This document shows positions 45,154 through 57,920 of a DNA stretch of 64,000 nt, one piece after another. Origin of the DNA: Eustoma russellianum (taxonomy: Eukaryota; Streptophyta; Magnoliopsida; Gentianales; Gentianaceae); assembly GCA_036186865.1 (NCBI GenBank), contig AP025062.1:8264191-8328190 (forward strand), given 5' to 3'. Both the position numbers and the translations under genes were made by a program. Under the pieces are notes generated by a model. It was not told the DNA's origin and did no database searches. It saw only the letters and a program-made list of their open reading frames with translations. Numbering within the stretch: position 1 is the stretch's first letter; every line of letters starts with the position of its first letter.

Positions 45154-46531
45154 TGTTAGGAAATCCGACAAGATCACTGCAAAACGCGCAGCGGAAAAAC
45201 AAAACTTGATCTCCGATTTCCTACCAAGGATCCATGTTGTTCGTTTAATTCGATGAAAGAAACTCAAAAATTTCCTCTGTCGATTCGAAATCTGCAAATG
45301 GAAGAGGCGCAAAAACACGAACACCCTTTGTCGGTATCCACACGAATGCTTCCGCCCTGAGTGCTAGCTCTTGAACGGTGCGGCTGAGAACTCTGCTTTT
45401 CTCAAAAACGATTTTGTCTTTTTGTTTTTTGCTGATTGTTTAGTGTACGAGATACACTATGCTATATACATATATATAGATATCAAAATCCGATTACAGA
45501 TCAGATTGGTTAATGCCTATCATAATCCGCACCAAATACGGATTCTGTTAGGATTAGATAAAACCAATCAAAATCCATATCAGATATGGATTCTATTGTT
45601 ATTATCCGATGATATATATATATATAAAACGAAAATAATAATAATAATAATAATTAATATCCAATATTAATATTATTAATATTATTAATCTCAGCCATAC
45701 GCATTCTTGTGTGTGACCCGATAGGCCCATATTAATTGGTAGTTGATTAAATCTCTATTAAACCAACAAGTCGTAATTGGCCTCTAGCAAGACATTACGA
45801 CTATCCAATTAATACGAGTACAGTCCAACTAGCCTAATAATAACACATGCATTAATCCTTTTGTCACATGATATCTAGTTAGAACATAAGTCATGGTCAG
45901 CGTCATACTTATATTGTTCAAACATATGATTGCTCGATCTCTAATTAGACTGATAAAACAAATGATATTGATCACACTATCAATTCATTTGAACACGGCC
46001 ATGCATTTCACAGTCTCACTAATCGAGGGGCCCAAAGATATCTCTCTCAAAAGAGAGGGACAAATTCTATCTTGATTGTTCAATATCCTCTACATAATTT
46101 CTATCACATTCAATCATGACCTTTATTATTATCCATTTACGGATAACGTTTGATTATTTCAAAATATAACAGTCCTTATGTTGGAAACTATGACAATCTC
46201 AAGTCAAAGGATTAAAACATGACTATCATGAGATTTACTTATGACGCTAATCCATGTAGTAATCTCATGATGGGTCTATCCAATACATTGTTCTCTAACA
46301 AGTATCTATGAGATTGATTTGTATCACCATACACATAATCATCTCATGATTATCAAATCAATACTCATACTGATTATAAATTATTTTATCTCTATAACAA
46401 TAATGAATCAGGGACATATATCAAAATTGTGTAACATACTAACCAACAATAATGATAATAAAACCTCTTTTATTAATAATAAATGTATAACATAAATATC
46501 CAAATCATGGCCTAGGGCACATACACTAACA
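45154..46531 (-). repeat. 3' LTR of copia C (complete)
   Basis: 1378 bp with TGTTAG/CTAACA ends. It is highly similar to 52281-53494 apart from small indels in ATAATA-rich patches. Confidence 0.92.
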
Positions 46532-46543
46532 ATCTCCCACTTG
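46532..46543 (-). promoter_or_regulatory. Polypurine tract of copia C
   Basis: Read on the minus strand as CAAGTGGGAGAT, directly before the 3' LTR. Confidence 0.8.
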
Positions 46544-46551
46544 AACTAGGC

Positions 46552-47940
46552 CTACAAATATCTGAGACCCATAGATCTAGTGTGCTGATCATGCTTGACC
46601 CGTGAGAGAGGCTTAGTCAATGGATCCGCTATGTTATCGTTTGTGTCAACTTTGCATATCTTGACATCTCCTCTATCGATGATGTCTTGAATGAGATGGT
46701 AGCGTCTGAGTATATGTTTAGATCTCTGATGAGACCTAGGCTCTTTTGCTTGTGCTATGGCACCATCGTTGTCACAATAAATGTCCGCAGGATTTGCAAT
46801 GGTAGGTACCACTCCTAGCTCAGTGATGAACTTCTTCAACCAAACTGCTTCTTTAGCTGCATCTGATGCTGCTATATACTCAGCCTCTGTTGTAGAATCA
46901 ACCACAGTGCTTTGTTTTGAACTCTTCCAACTAACAGCTCCACCATTCAATGTGAATACAAAACCGGACTGCGATCTGAAATCGTCTATGTCGGTTTGGA
47001 AACTAGCATCTGTGTAACCATTTACAACTAACTCGTCATCCAAACCTCCATAAACCAAGAATACATCTTTAGTCCTTCTGAGGTACTTAAGAATATTCTT
47101 GACAGCTGTCCAGTGACCTTCACCGGGGTCAGCTTGATATCTACTTGTTGTGCTCAATGGATATGAGACATCTGGTCTAGTACATAACATGGCATACATG
47201 ATTGATCCTATAGCAGAAGCATAAGGAATGTTATTCATTCGATCTCGCTCATCAGATGTCCGAGGACATTGATTCTTGCTAAGATGAATGCCATGAGACA
47301 TAGGCAGGAATCCTTTCTTGGACTCTTGCATGTTGAACCTCTTCAACATTTTATCTATGTATGTACTTTGACTCAAGCCTATTATCCTTTTAGATCTATC
47401 TCTATAGATCTTGATACCAAGGATATAGGTATCCTCACCCAAGTCTTTCATTGAGAATGAATTCCCTAACCAAGCCTTAACCTTTTGCAAGGTAGGGATG
47501 TCATTCCCAATAAGCAATATGTCATCCACATATAAGACCAGAAACACTACTGCACTCTCACTAACCATCTTGCAAACACAAGGTTCATCTTCATTCTTGA
47601 TGAAACCAAAGTTCTTAACTGTTTCATCAAAACGAAGATTCCAGCTTCGTGATGCTTGCTTTAATCTATAGATGGACCTTTGAAGCTTGCAAACCTTCTT
47701 TGAATTCTCAGGATTTACAAAACCCTCAGGTTGTGCCATGTACACATCCTCGAGTAAATTTCCATTAAGGAAAGCAGTTTTGACATCCATTTGCCATATC
47801 TCATAATCACAGTATGCTGCAATGGCAAGGAGAATTCGAATAGACTTAAGCATAGCAACTGGTGAAAAGGTTTCATCACAGTCTAGACCATGAGTTTGCT
47901 TGAAACCTTTAGCCACAAGCCTTGCTTTGTAGGTTTGCAC
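46552..47940 (-). pseudogene. Copia C reverse transcriptase and RNase H
   Basis: A 462-residue open frame. RT features are KARLVAKGFKQTHGLDCDET, MDVKTAFLNGNL, an intact YVDD box (LVLYVDDILLIGND) and LKQASRSWNLRFDE. RNase H features are YTDASFQTDIDDFRSQSG, STTEAEYIAASDAAKE, DIYCDNDGAIAQAKEP and KHILRRYHLI. It looks enzymatically plausible. It is separated from the integrase frame by a stop near 47941-47973, so the polyprotein is interrupted. Confidence 0.88.
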
Positions 47941-47973
47941 ATTTCCACCTATGTCAGTTTTCTTCTTGAAAAT

Positions 47974-48669
47974 CTATTTGCAACCGATAGTCTTAATACC
48001 CTCTGGAGGATCAATTAAAGACCAAACTTGGTTATCAAACATGGACTGCATCTCAGAATTCATGGCTCCAAGCCATTTATCTGAATCTGGACCTGACACA
48101 GCTTCCTGATACGTAGTAGGCTCATCTTGATCTATGAGCATAACTTCACTATCATCAGTCACAAGAAATCTATATCTATCTGGCTGAAAATGTATCCTAT
48201 CACATCTGCGTTGGACTTGTGTTATATTTTCAGGCTCCACAACTGTTTGTGGTTCTGAAATTGTCTCTAAAGACGGTTCAATGATATCTTGTGGAACTTG
48301 AGTTTCCTCAAGTTGTGTTAAACTCCCACTAGTTCTCTTAGAGAGAAACTCCTTTTCTAAAAAGACTCCATTTCGAGCAACAAACACTTTGTTCTCTGAG
48401 GGAATATAGAAATAGTACCCTTTAGTTTCTTTAGGATACCCCAAAAAAATACATTTGATAGACTTTGGAGCTAGTTTATTTGACACTAATCTTTTCACGT
48501 AAGCTTCACAACCCCAAATCTTAAGAAAGGACAAACTGGGTCTCATACCAGTCCACATCTCATATGATGTCTTTTCAACCGCTTTAGATAGTACACGGTT
48601 CAAAATGAATGCAGCTGCCTCCAAGGCATAACCCCAAAAAGATAGAGGAAGATCTACTTGACCCATCAT
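47974..48669 (-). pseudogene. Copia C integrase C-terminal part and linker
   Basis: 231 residues beginning MMGQVDLPLSFWGYALEAAA and including PSLSFLKIWGCEAYVKRLVS and CIFLGYPKETKGYYFY, the usual copia integrase C-terminal module. The linker to RT ends in SLIDPPEGIKTIGCK. The central integrase core between this and 48804 holds stops. Confidence 0.86.
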
Positions 48670-48803
48670 AGATCGAAGTCATCGAACCATATCTAATAAA
48701 GTTCGATTTCTCCTTTTAGAAACACCATTCCATTATGGAGTTCCTGGAGGAGTCAACTGTGAAACGATTCCACAATTTCTTAGATGTTGGTCAAATTCTT
48801 GGC

Positions 48804-49859
48804 TCAAATATTCACCATCTCGATCTGATCGAAGCATTTTAATTGTCTTACCAAGTTGATTTGTACTTCATTTTGAAAAATTCTAAACATTTCAAAAGAC
48901 TCATGCTTATGTTTCATTAGGTAGACATAGCCATACCTACTGAAATCATCAGATAAAGTTATGAAATACAGAAATCCTCCTCTGGCACTAATGCTGAATG
49001 GGCCGCATACATCTGTATGTACCAAGCCCAATAAGTCATTAGCCCTTTCACTATGTCCAGTAAAAGGGGCCTTTGTCATCTTTCCAAGAAAACAAGACTC
49101 GCAATTTTCAAATGATTCAAAATCAAATGAATCTAATAATCCATCTTGATGGAGTTTAGATACGCGCTTCTCATTTATATGGCTAAGGTGACAATGCCAC
49201 AAATATGTAGGGTTTAATTCATTTGGCTCAGTTCTCTTTGAAGATATGTTATAAATATTACCGTCATTAGAATCATCAAGGTTAAGGACATAAATGCCAT
49301 TATAACTACTTGCAATACAATAAAACAAGTCATTTTTATCGAAAATAGAACACTTCTTATTTTTAATTAAAAAGGAATAACCTTCATCATCCAAAACAGA
49401 TACTGAAATAAGATTCCTACTCATAGTAGGAACAAAAAAGCAATAGTTTAAAACTAACAAAAGCCCATTGGACAAGACAAGTTCATAAGTCCTTACAGCT
49501 ATAGCAGCAACTCTTGCTCTATTGCCAATACGTAGGTCCACTTCGCCCTTCTTCAGCATCTTACTCCTTTTAAGCCCCTGCATATTTGTACAAATATGGG
49601 ATCCACATCCAGTATATAATACCCAGGAAGAAGAAGTAGATAAATTAATTTCTATAACATAAATACCTAAAGTTGTAGTCGCACTACCCTTCAGCTTCTT
49701 CAACTCATCCAAATAAACGTCACAGTTTCTTTTCCAATGCCCAGCCTTGTTGCAATGGAAACAAGTTCCTTCCTTAGGAACCTTTGCCTCACCCTTTGCA
49801 CCTTTGGGCTTACCATTGCCTTTACCTTTCTTTTTTATTGGCTTGATATTTACACTCAA
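48804..49859 (-). pseudogene. Copia C zinc knuckle, protease and start of integrase
   Basis: 351 residues. The CCHC zinc knuckle CFHCNKAGHWKRNC is followed by the protease region with WVLYTGCGSHICTN, where the active-site aspartate of the D-S/T-G motif reads as TGCG. Then come GAG-pre-integrase (YLWHCHLSHINEKRVSKL) and the integrase zinc region (CESCFLGKMTKAPF), ending at the DVCGPFSISARGGFLYF start of the core. The changed protease motif predicts loss of maturation. Confidence 0.85.
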
Positions 49860-49960
49860 TACATGGGTAGACTTTTTGATATTCCCTTAGCAGTTTTGAG
49901 CATACTATGTAGCTCAGGAATGGACTTTTTCATATTATTCATATTGTAGTTCATGACAAA

Positions 49961-50480
49961 CTAAGAGAAACTGCTAGGTAAAGAGTGTAGGATCAAACCC
50001 GTAGCGAGTTCCAAACTCAGGGGATATCCAAGTCTTGCAAGGTGATCTATATAGCCTTTCATCTTCAAAACATGAGCGCTAACAGATTCACCTTCAGACA
50101 TCTTACAGTCAAAAAGTGCTACAGCAGTGTCGAACCTATCCTGCCTAGCCTGTTGTTGGAAAGCTTGTTTGAGATGCACACTCATCTCATAAGCTTCTAA
50201 GTGTTCCAGGTCCTTTTGAAGTCCTGGACACATAGTTACCAACATAAGACATGTCGTTGTAATCTTCCACATGCTTCTTATGCTTATTCCCAGCAGCAAC
50301 AGAAGCATCAGCAGGAGGGGGTTCAGGGACAGGGTCATCGAGCACGTAGGACTTTTTTTCTTGCTTGAGAACAATTCTCAAGTTTCGAAACCAGTCAACA
50401 AAATTAGTCCCACATTCTTTTAGATTTTCCTTCTCAAGGATAGATCGCAGCGATAAGGTGGAATTGTTATTAGCAACCAT
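49961..50480 (-). pseudogene. Copia C gag
   Basis: Two overlapping frames. Residues MVANNNSTLSLRSILEKENL and NFVDWFRNLRIVLKQEKKS begin gag at 50480. After a frameshift near 50190-50250 it continues with LEAYEMSVHLKQAFQQQARQ and SVSAHVLKMKGYIDHLARLG. This is the usual copia gag pattern. Confidence 0.85.
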
Positions 50481-52266
50481 TTATGATCTACAAAACATGC
50501 AAAGTAACACTTTATCAATAATGAGGTTAAAATTTATAAAACTCCCACTAAAACATAACCCTCAAAAGAAATATTTTAATGAGCTAAGATCCATATTTGA
50601 CTTAATTCTAAACTCAGCTTTGGCATGACGCTTAAAATTAAGTTATTTAGGTAGGTAACTTCTTTACCAATTACATCTCATGTAACTCTTAGATTTTATG
50701 GAATAATGACATCATATATCATTGTATGTTAGACTCCATCTAATTCCTTGGGCCTAATACCGTTTTGATAGCCCAATTAAGTCTAACCAATTTTAAACAT
50801 ATGAGTAACACTATTACTCATCCTACGTAGCTAGGAATGTTTAAAGCACATTGCTTTGGTAATACCTACTTTAATACAATCCCAGTTTTAATAGGTGTTT
50901 AAGACATGGATGTCATCAAGACTTAAATTATTAATGAGGGTTCAATTTAGTTTATGTCTTGCATTGCATATCATTATATCATAGCATCCTATATGCATAT
51001 ATATAATCTATCATCCACGCATCTCATACAAAATGATAAATATGTAAACGTGACATAGCATGGCCAAACTAAATATGATCTTCATAAGACCAAATGAAGA
51101 TCATAAAGGAAACCCTATGTGAAAGACTTCCTATTACAACATTTGCAATGATACATATCTTCTACTCTTGAGCTCGTGCCTCCATCTCCATGGAATCCAC
51201 TCGTCCTTGGTATGTGTCGACATCACCACTTTTGTAGCTTGATTCTTCATTTATTACAATAATAAAGAAAAACCTAACTACTTGTACAATAAAATACAAC
51301 AAAAACTACAGCGGCACGCAGGCCATAATAACCCAAAATAGAAATACGACTAAGTCAATCATATAGGTCCTAAGGCCATGCTATGCACCATGCAAAGACA
51401 TCAACAATTATAATATATCTTACACAAACATATTATAACAAATAAATATATATTGAAATTCTTAATGTCATGGTAACGAACTATAGGGCGTACGCATAAG
51501 GTGGTCCCGCTAGTCAGTTAGCGGGCGGGGTTCCGAGGGGCAGAGCCCCTAGGCGGGGTCGAGGGGCAGCGCCCCTCGAAGACAAACAGAAAACATCAAT
51601 CAGATTGATAATTTTCTTTTTGGAACCCTAACACAGACGCGTCAATCATATTAACGATCTTACTGTTTTGATTATGGTAAACCCTTACAGAAGCATCGAT
51701 CGAATCGCTAGCCGTCATTAGAAAACCTTAAAACAGAATCATTAATCAAATTGATAATCTGCCATCCGAAACCCGAAATTAGAATCATCATCGAATTGAT
51801 AATCTGTTTTTTGAAACACGAAAACAGAATCATCAATTGAATTGATAATCTACCATTCGTAACACGAAAACAGAATCATCAATCGTATGTTTTATATCTG
51901 AGATAAACCGAATTATTTTAGTCATCACATGACAAACGAATTCTGCCATTTACAATAATCTCGGGTTATTTCATCTCATGAAAACGATTTAAAAACATCA
52001 ATCCGCTCTCACTAGATGAGGTTCGAATAGGGTTTTACACATACCGTGTGTTTTTATCTAATATAAACAGAGTTGGTTTTAATCATCACATGACAAACGA
52101 ACACCGCCGTATACAAATCATCTCATGAAAACGAATTGAAAAACACCATTCTTCTCTCATCATATGAAATCCAAATTAGTGTTTTATACATATCATGCCA
52201 TACGAAAAACAGTAAACATATAATCACATAAGCATGATATAATCGATTTAAACGAAATCAACAAGT
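50481..52266 (-). other. Long 5' leader of copia C
   Basis: About 1.8 kb between the primer site and gag with no coding signal. It contains a GC-rich double-hairpin patch at 51520-51580. A run of degenerate units follows at about 51600-51910, each built around AACAGAATCATCAAT and GATAATCTG. Confidence 0.7.
51520..51580. repeat. GC-rich paired hairpins in the copia C leader
   Basis: GAGGGGCAGAGCCCCTA and GAGGGGCAGCGCCCCTC follow each other. Each can fold as AGGGGC with GCCCCT around a short loop. Packaging or dimerisation signals of retroelements often look like this; the role here is inference. Confidence 0.6.
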
Positions 52267-52279
52267 GGCTCTGATACCA
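52267..52279 (-). promoter_or_regulatory. Primer binding site of copia C
   Basis: Read on the minus strand as TGGTATCAGAGCC, one base from the 5' LTR and complementary to the 3' end of initiator Met-tRNA. Confidence 0.92.
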
Positions 52280-52280
52280 T

Positions 52281-53494
52281 TGTTAGGAAATCCGACAAGA
52301 TCACTGCAAAACGCGCAGCGAAAAAACAAAACTTTATCTCCGATTTCCTACCAAGGATCCATGTTGTTCGTTTAATTCGATGAAAGAAACTCAAAAATTA
52401 CCTCTGTCGATTCGAAATCCGCAGATGGAAGAGGTGCGAAAACACGAACACCCTTTGTCGGTATCCACACGAATGCTTCCGCCCTGAGTGCTAGCTCTTG
52501 AACGGCGCGTCTGAGAACTCTGCTTTTCTCAAAAACGATTTTTGTCTTTTTGTTTTCTGCTGATTGTTTAGTGTACGAGATACACCATGCTATATACATA
52601 CATATAGATATCAAAATCCGATTACAGATCAGATTGGTTAATGCCTATCATAATCCGCACCAAATACGGATTCTGTTAGGATTAGATAAAACCAATCAAA
52701 ATTCATATCAGATATGGATTCTATTGTTATTATCCAATGATATAAATATATATATTTATATATATTTAAAACGAAAATAATAATAATAATAATTAATATC
52801 TAATATTAATATTATTAATATTAAAAACGATAATAATAATAATAATAATTAATATCTAATATTAATATTATTAATATTATTAATCTCAGCCATACGCATT
52901 CTTGTGTGTGACCCGATAGGCCCATATTAATTGGTAGTTGATTAAATCTCGATTAAAACCAACAAGTCGTAATTGGCCTCTAGCAAGGCATTACGACTAT
53001 CCAATTAATACGAGTACAGTCCAACTAGCTTAATAATAGCACATGCATTAATCCTTTTGTCACATGATATCTAGTTTGAACATAAGTCATGGTCAACGTC
53101 ATACTTATATTGTTCAAACATATGATTACTCGATCTCTAAGTAAACTGATAAAACAAATGATATTGATCACACTATCAATTCATTTGAGCACGGCCATGC
53201 ATTTCACATTCTTTCTAATCGAGGGGTCCAAAGATATCTCTCTCAAAAGAGATGGACAAATTCTATCTTGATTGTTCAATATCCTCTACATAATTTCTAT
53301 CACATTCAATCATGACCTTTATTATTATCCAGTTACGGATAACGTTTGATTATGTCAAAATATAATAGTCCTTATGTTGGAAACTATGACAATCTCAAGT
53401 CAAAGGATTAAAACTTGACTATCATGAGATTTACTTATAACGCTAATCCATGTAGTAATCTCATGATGAGTCTATCCAATACACTGTTCTCTAA
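52281..53494 (-). repeat. 5' LTR of copia C, truncated
   Basis: Homologous to 45154-46298. It carries an extra duplicated AATATTAATATTATT-type patch and stops at CTCTAA, where the complete LTR goes on for 233 bp. It is followed by a repeated AATACACTGTTCTC at the break. Confidence 0.9.
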
Positions 53495-53504
53495 TACACT
53501 GTTC

Positions 53505-54470
53505 TCAGATATGATGAGACAGTTTGTGCTGATGCAGAAGGTTCCACCCAGGGATGTTTACACAGGAGTTGCCATCTATCAAATGGCGAGGAGGATGGAA
53601 AAGATCAACTACGCACAGACGCACGCTATATTCTTATAGAAGTATAACGATTGAGCGCATCAGATCAATATAGCTATCCCCTGGACGGACGTACTGATAG
53701 CTCAGTCGACTTGCATATACATGCTATGATACATACTTCGAACACTGTTGATGCTTGGTCGTCTTCGTATGGAGCGCTTAGACGACACTGGTTCATGTAG
53801 TTCTACATCTAGTCGCATACGGCTGGTATATATATCTCTTTTGTTTTATTTAGTTGTGTCATTGTAACTTAAAAGTGCACTGATTCTATTATTTAAATTT
53901 TAGACACACTGCTTTTTTGGGATTTACCATCACGTGGATCGATCGAAGATGAGTCCGGCATGGAGATGCATCGGAAGGGCTCAGAGAGAAGGTTCTTGAA
54001 CATCTTCTGTTATAGAGAGATCCAGCAGAGGCCATCTAGCAGACTGCGGATGCATATTATCTGCAGTTTACCGTGTCTAGTCGTAGGGGCCGTCATATAC
54101 ACACACTCACACTAGAGACTCTAGAGGGTCAAATTCGGCCGGTCCATCGAGGCATGCATACGTATGAGGATGGCATAGTAGGGCTTATCATTCCTTATAT
54201 CTGACATCGATAGCACACATGCTTTTGCCAGGATGATGACGTTAACATTTTCGATTATCTCTCCTATTATGTTTGTGATGACGATTTGTTTACTAGAGAT
54301 CTAGAGCGAGACATAGAGTAGGCGGTGACATAGATACCAATTATATATCAGGGGCTCGATATGCCGCCACTGCAATTCGGCCACCGTCGCAGCTGCCAGA
54401 AAATCTAGGTCCACCTAGACGTAGTGTAGTTGCTCAACGGCAGCCTATACGTAAGATGCGTTGTTTTATC
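53505..54470 (+). pseudogene. Plant mobile domain gene, right half
   Basis: Reading resumes after copia C as MMRQFVLMQKVPPRDVYTG, which fits the PMD pattern (V(L/M)RQFG) expected after the segment ending at 45153. A few connecting codons are missing. Later parts are degenerate. The end near 54470 is set by a last arginine-rich patch and is uncertain. Confidence 0.55.
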
Positions 54471-57242
54471 GGTTGAAGTCTCTGATATACATATTGCATT
54501 TGTATCGTGTGTACATTTTGTATATATACATACTTCTGAAACTTCATACCTGTTTTATTTATTCGTATTTGCTTTGCTTTATGTTAAAAATTAAAACATA
54601 TTTTTAATAAACATGCCCGTAAAAGAAAAGTACACACAAATAATGACTTGTCATTTTATATTAATACATTGTCAAGCAAATTATGTACCAAAAAGGATGA
54701 TGTTCTTATAGTATGTATCGAAAAACATGATATTTGTATAGAAATTACGTGTTGACACATACAACCGTAAAATTAAACTGAGGAAGTAATTAAAAATTGG
54801 AAAATCAATTTAAAAAAAAGCATACTGCGGTCTTGATAGAAACGCCATATGCCATAAGTCAAGTTGGCACATGGCGGTTTTGTCAAAATCGCCTAATATA
54901 CTTCTGCGTCTACTTACAAATCCGTTATAGAAAATGAGTTTAAAACTATTAATTTTTTTTCTCTTTCCCCCTATCTCTGTTATTGTTGTATTGTTACCTC
55001 GATTCTGCTAGACATCCGACTTATACTTTAAACTGTGTTTCCTACTACCTATGATTTTTATCATTTATTTTCCATGTTTTCTCTTGATACTTGTAAGTTG
55101 ATTGTAATATTAGACGACAGATAATACAAAATAAACGTCAAGTTATTAATTCTATATTTATGAAATACTGAAATAAAGAAGCAAGGCTGGTCCAAACAAA
55201 GGCTGTCAATGTCCGGCTCGGATCATAGGAGGTCTCCTCTAAGGCCAAAAATAAGGCAGCCATTGAGATACCAACACGTGGCAAAGCTATCTTTTTTTTT
55301 AAAAAAAAATTCCTTCTTTTTCACCAAATTCTTCCTCTTTCTCCTTCCTCTCCTCCTCCTCCTCCTGCTGTCCTTCTCTTTCCCATGCTTCTCCTTCTAC
55401 AACTTTTTTTACTACTTCTTCTTCTTCTCTCCTCCTTCTCTTTCTCCCTCTGCTCATGTGTCTACTGCAGCCACGGTTACGGCCTCGTCTAAAGAACCCG
55501 CAGCCTCCTCCATCAAGCATTGCCTTGCTGAGCTCACTGGCGTTGGCATCATTTGATAAAATCACTTTGAAATTACTTATACAAATTTGTCAGTAAAATA
55601 TCCGGATCCATCAAGCATTTACACGCCTCTTCTTCGGGTAATCTTTTTTCCGGCTTCACTAGAATTGCAAGTTGGGAGCAGCGGTCTTCAAACCACCTGG
55701 GAGAAAGGTTGTAGGCAATTTCAGAAAATAGGGATTACGTGGGGAGGGGGATGTGATTTGGGACAAATGATTTTTTTTTTCTAAAAAAAAAAAGAAGCAT
55801 TACATGTGTCATGTTCCTATTAGCTGCCTCATTTTTAACCTCACAAAAAGCTTCTTCAGATCCCATCCCGTCAACGTCTACCTAACGTATTCCATCACGA
55901 CAACTTTAAGTCCGAAATTTTATTTTAATCCTTTCATTGAAAAGTTCAAAGCTTGGCTAATAAAGCACCAATTATAATTATACATATTTTTGAAGTTTTA
56001 ATTTAATATCTTTCTCTGAAACTTTTTGGAGTTTAGAATTTCTTTTTATGAAATAATGATTCTATTTGCAAAAGCCAATCGTATCATATACGATAATTAA
56101 AAAAGAGTATTATATTAAATATTTTATACATTCTAAATTATAGTTTATCATATAAGTTTTAGTCGGATTTTTTAAATAAAATAGAACCAAATATGATTTA
56201 AATAAAACATGAATATAAATATATAATCACAAAAGTATAACTGTTATCATCAAATCAAACATAAAAATTGTCTTATCTTAAAAAAAATACTTATCGACGT
56301 AAACGATATATGATGTAATTAATCTCATATGAGGTAAACAAATATGCTTATTTGTTAAAAGAAAAACTTATTTATTAAAAAATTAAAACCGGAAAAATAC
56401 TAAGAATGTAAAGTAGTCCTTGCAGCCGTTAGATTCATATCTAAATACGAATCTCAAAAAACTTACGGAACACTTCGTGCCACAATCTAATCTGTTCATT
56501 AAAGAGAAGCAAATAGGTTATGCTACACATGATGAAACCACAAATTGATGAACCCCATATTTTTTCTCAGGGTTTTAGTGGTGTTACTTTGCTCTCTTAG
56601 CTGCATTTTCACTGAACAAGCTGAACCCAATTGCTCAACAAGGAACTGGGAGAAGGTACGGAAGCGTTTGAATTCGGGACATTTCTTGGTTTCTGCATCT
56701 TCCAATGTTTATTCTTGTATTTTGATTTATATTACTCAAGATTGGATCTTTAGCACAGAAAAGGAACAAGAAAGAACTTAGAGATTAGTCTTTTCACTAG
56801 TCTTGCTTTGGGATTTTGTTGTATTACTTGGTTATATTTGTTAGCTTTTCTTGAAGTTCTTTTGTTGTCTTATTGCATTTCTTTTGATTATTTTTATGTT
56901 GGCTTATCCCTTTAGCTCCTTTGATTTAGTTGACTACGGATTGAAGCTGGTATTCTGTTTTTTTTCCTGACTCTAGGCACTAGTTTACGACTGTAGTCAG
57001 ATTGATTGGTTGAATTTCCTGAAATAGGATTTAGTTTGGGATTATTTTGTAATGAGCCATCGCATGCCTATTTTTGGGGTGCTTCATCCTTAAGGTCCTC
57101 AATTCCTCATAAATATCATAGCAAATGCTCTGGATAATAGAACTCAATGTATGAGTTGTGTAACACAAAGTAGGGACATTGGTAATTTGATTACTTATGA
57201 ATCTATCTAGTCATGATATTCATGACAATGATATTAATTGAA
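54471..57242. other. Intergenic AT-rich stretch
   Basis: No clear gene. About 55319-55450 is a strong pyrimidine tract (CTT/CTC-rich), which gives spurious long ORFs on both strands. A short open segment at 56545-56655 has a signal-peptide-like start (MMNPIFFLRVLVVLLCSLSC) and is followed by GTACGG. It might be an untranslated or coding first exon linked to the cupin gene at 57921, but I cannot show this. Confidence 0.4.
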
Positions 57243-57259
57243 GTACTAGTTTGTGCAGT

Positions 57260-57543
57260 ATTGCTCCATTTCCAATGAAGTCAAGGACACTCTTTTCTTT
57301 ACTCGTGAATGTGAAGGAAAAAAGTAAAATGATTCACTAAATTGACTGCGCTTGACTCACTAAATTGACTGCGCTTCTTATATTATGAAGTATCAATCGA
57401 TCGACACTATACTTGACACAATTTTCGTTATGGGTTATTCGGAAACAACCCACGTATGTTTAAACACATGGGTAAGGTTGCATTTCTGGCATTCTTTACC
57501 TCATCATAGACGGGAGCCTATAAGACAATGAGATAATGTTGTT
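57260..57543 (+). mobile_element. SINE family S, copy 3
   Basis: 284 bp flanked by perfect 17-bp repeats GTACTAGTTTGTGCAGT (57243-57259 and 57544-57560). It is homologous to 32786-33055, with an internal duplication of ACTCACTAAATTGACTGCGC-type sequence (about 57333-57375). Confidence 0.9.
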
Positions 57544-57920
57544 GTACTAGTTTGTGCAGTGGCGTCGGTAGGAATTTAAGTCACCAGTTACAAAATATGG
57601 CTGTTTTTGTTGAAAATCGTATTCAACTGTTATAGAATCTGATAGTGGAACATTACATGGAATTCATTTGTCTGAGTATGTTCAATTCAATATTTTGAGT
57701 TGCCGAAAATGTTTTTAAACTGGTTCCTAGTCTGAATTTTAAGAGATTCACAGATTTTTGGCTTTCCATTTGCATGTTTCATTCAATCTGTTCCACCTTT
57801 TCCAAGTGTTTGGTTGCAAAGTGCACAATAAGCTTGTTCCAACTATTCCTTAACAGAAGGCAATCTGGTTTTGTTATAGGTGATCTAATCTTGATTTGTG
57901 TTGCTACACCGGAAGTAAGT

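Larger units (their letters stand above)
45154..53494 (-). mobile_element. Ty1/copia LTR retrotransposon C, right end truncated
   Basis: 8.3 kb on the minus strand. The left LTR is complete (45154-46531, TGTTAG...CTAACA); the right LTR (52281-53494) lacks about its last 230 bp. A primer site and purine tract are in the expected places. Gag, zinc knuckle, protease, integrase, RT and RNase H are all present with few breaks, making it the best-kept retrotransposon of the window. It sits inside the PMD pseudogene. Because the right end is lost, no target duplication can be seen. Confidence 0.93.

Noticed and set aside
55209..55565. Phe/Leu/Ser-rich ORF (plus) and Glu/Lys/Arg-rich ORF (minus)
   Set aside because: Product of the pyrimidine-rich tract at 55319-55450; no domain.
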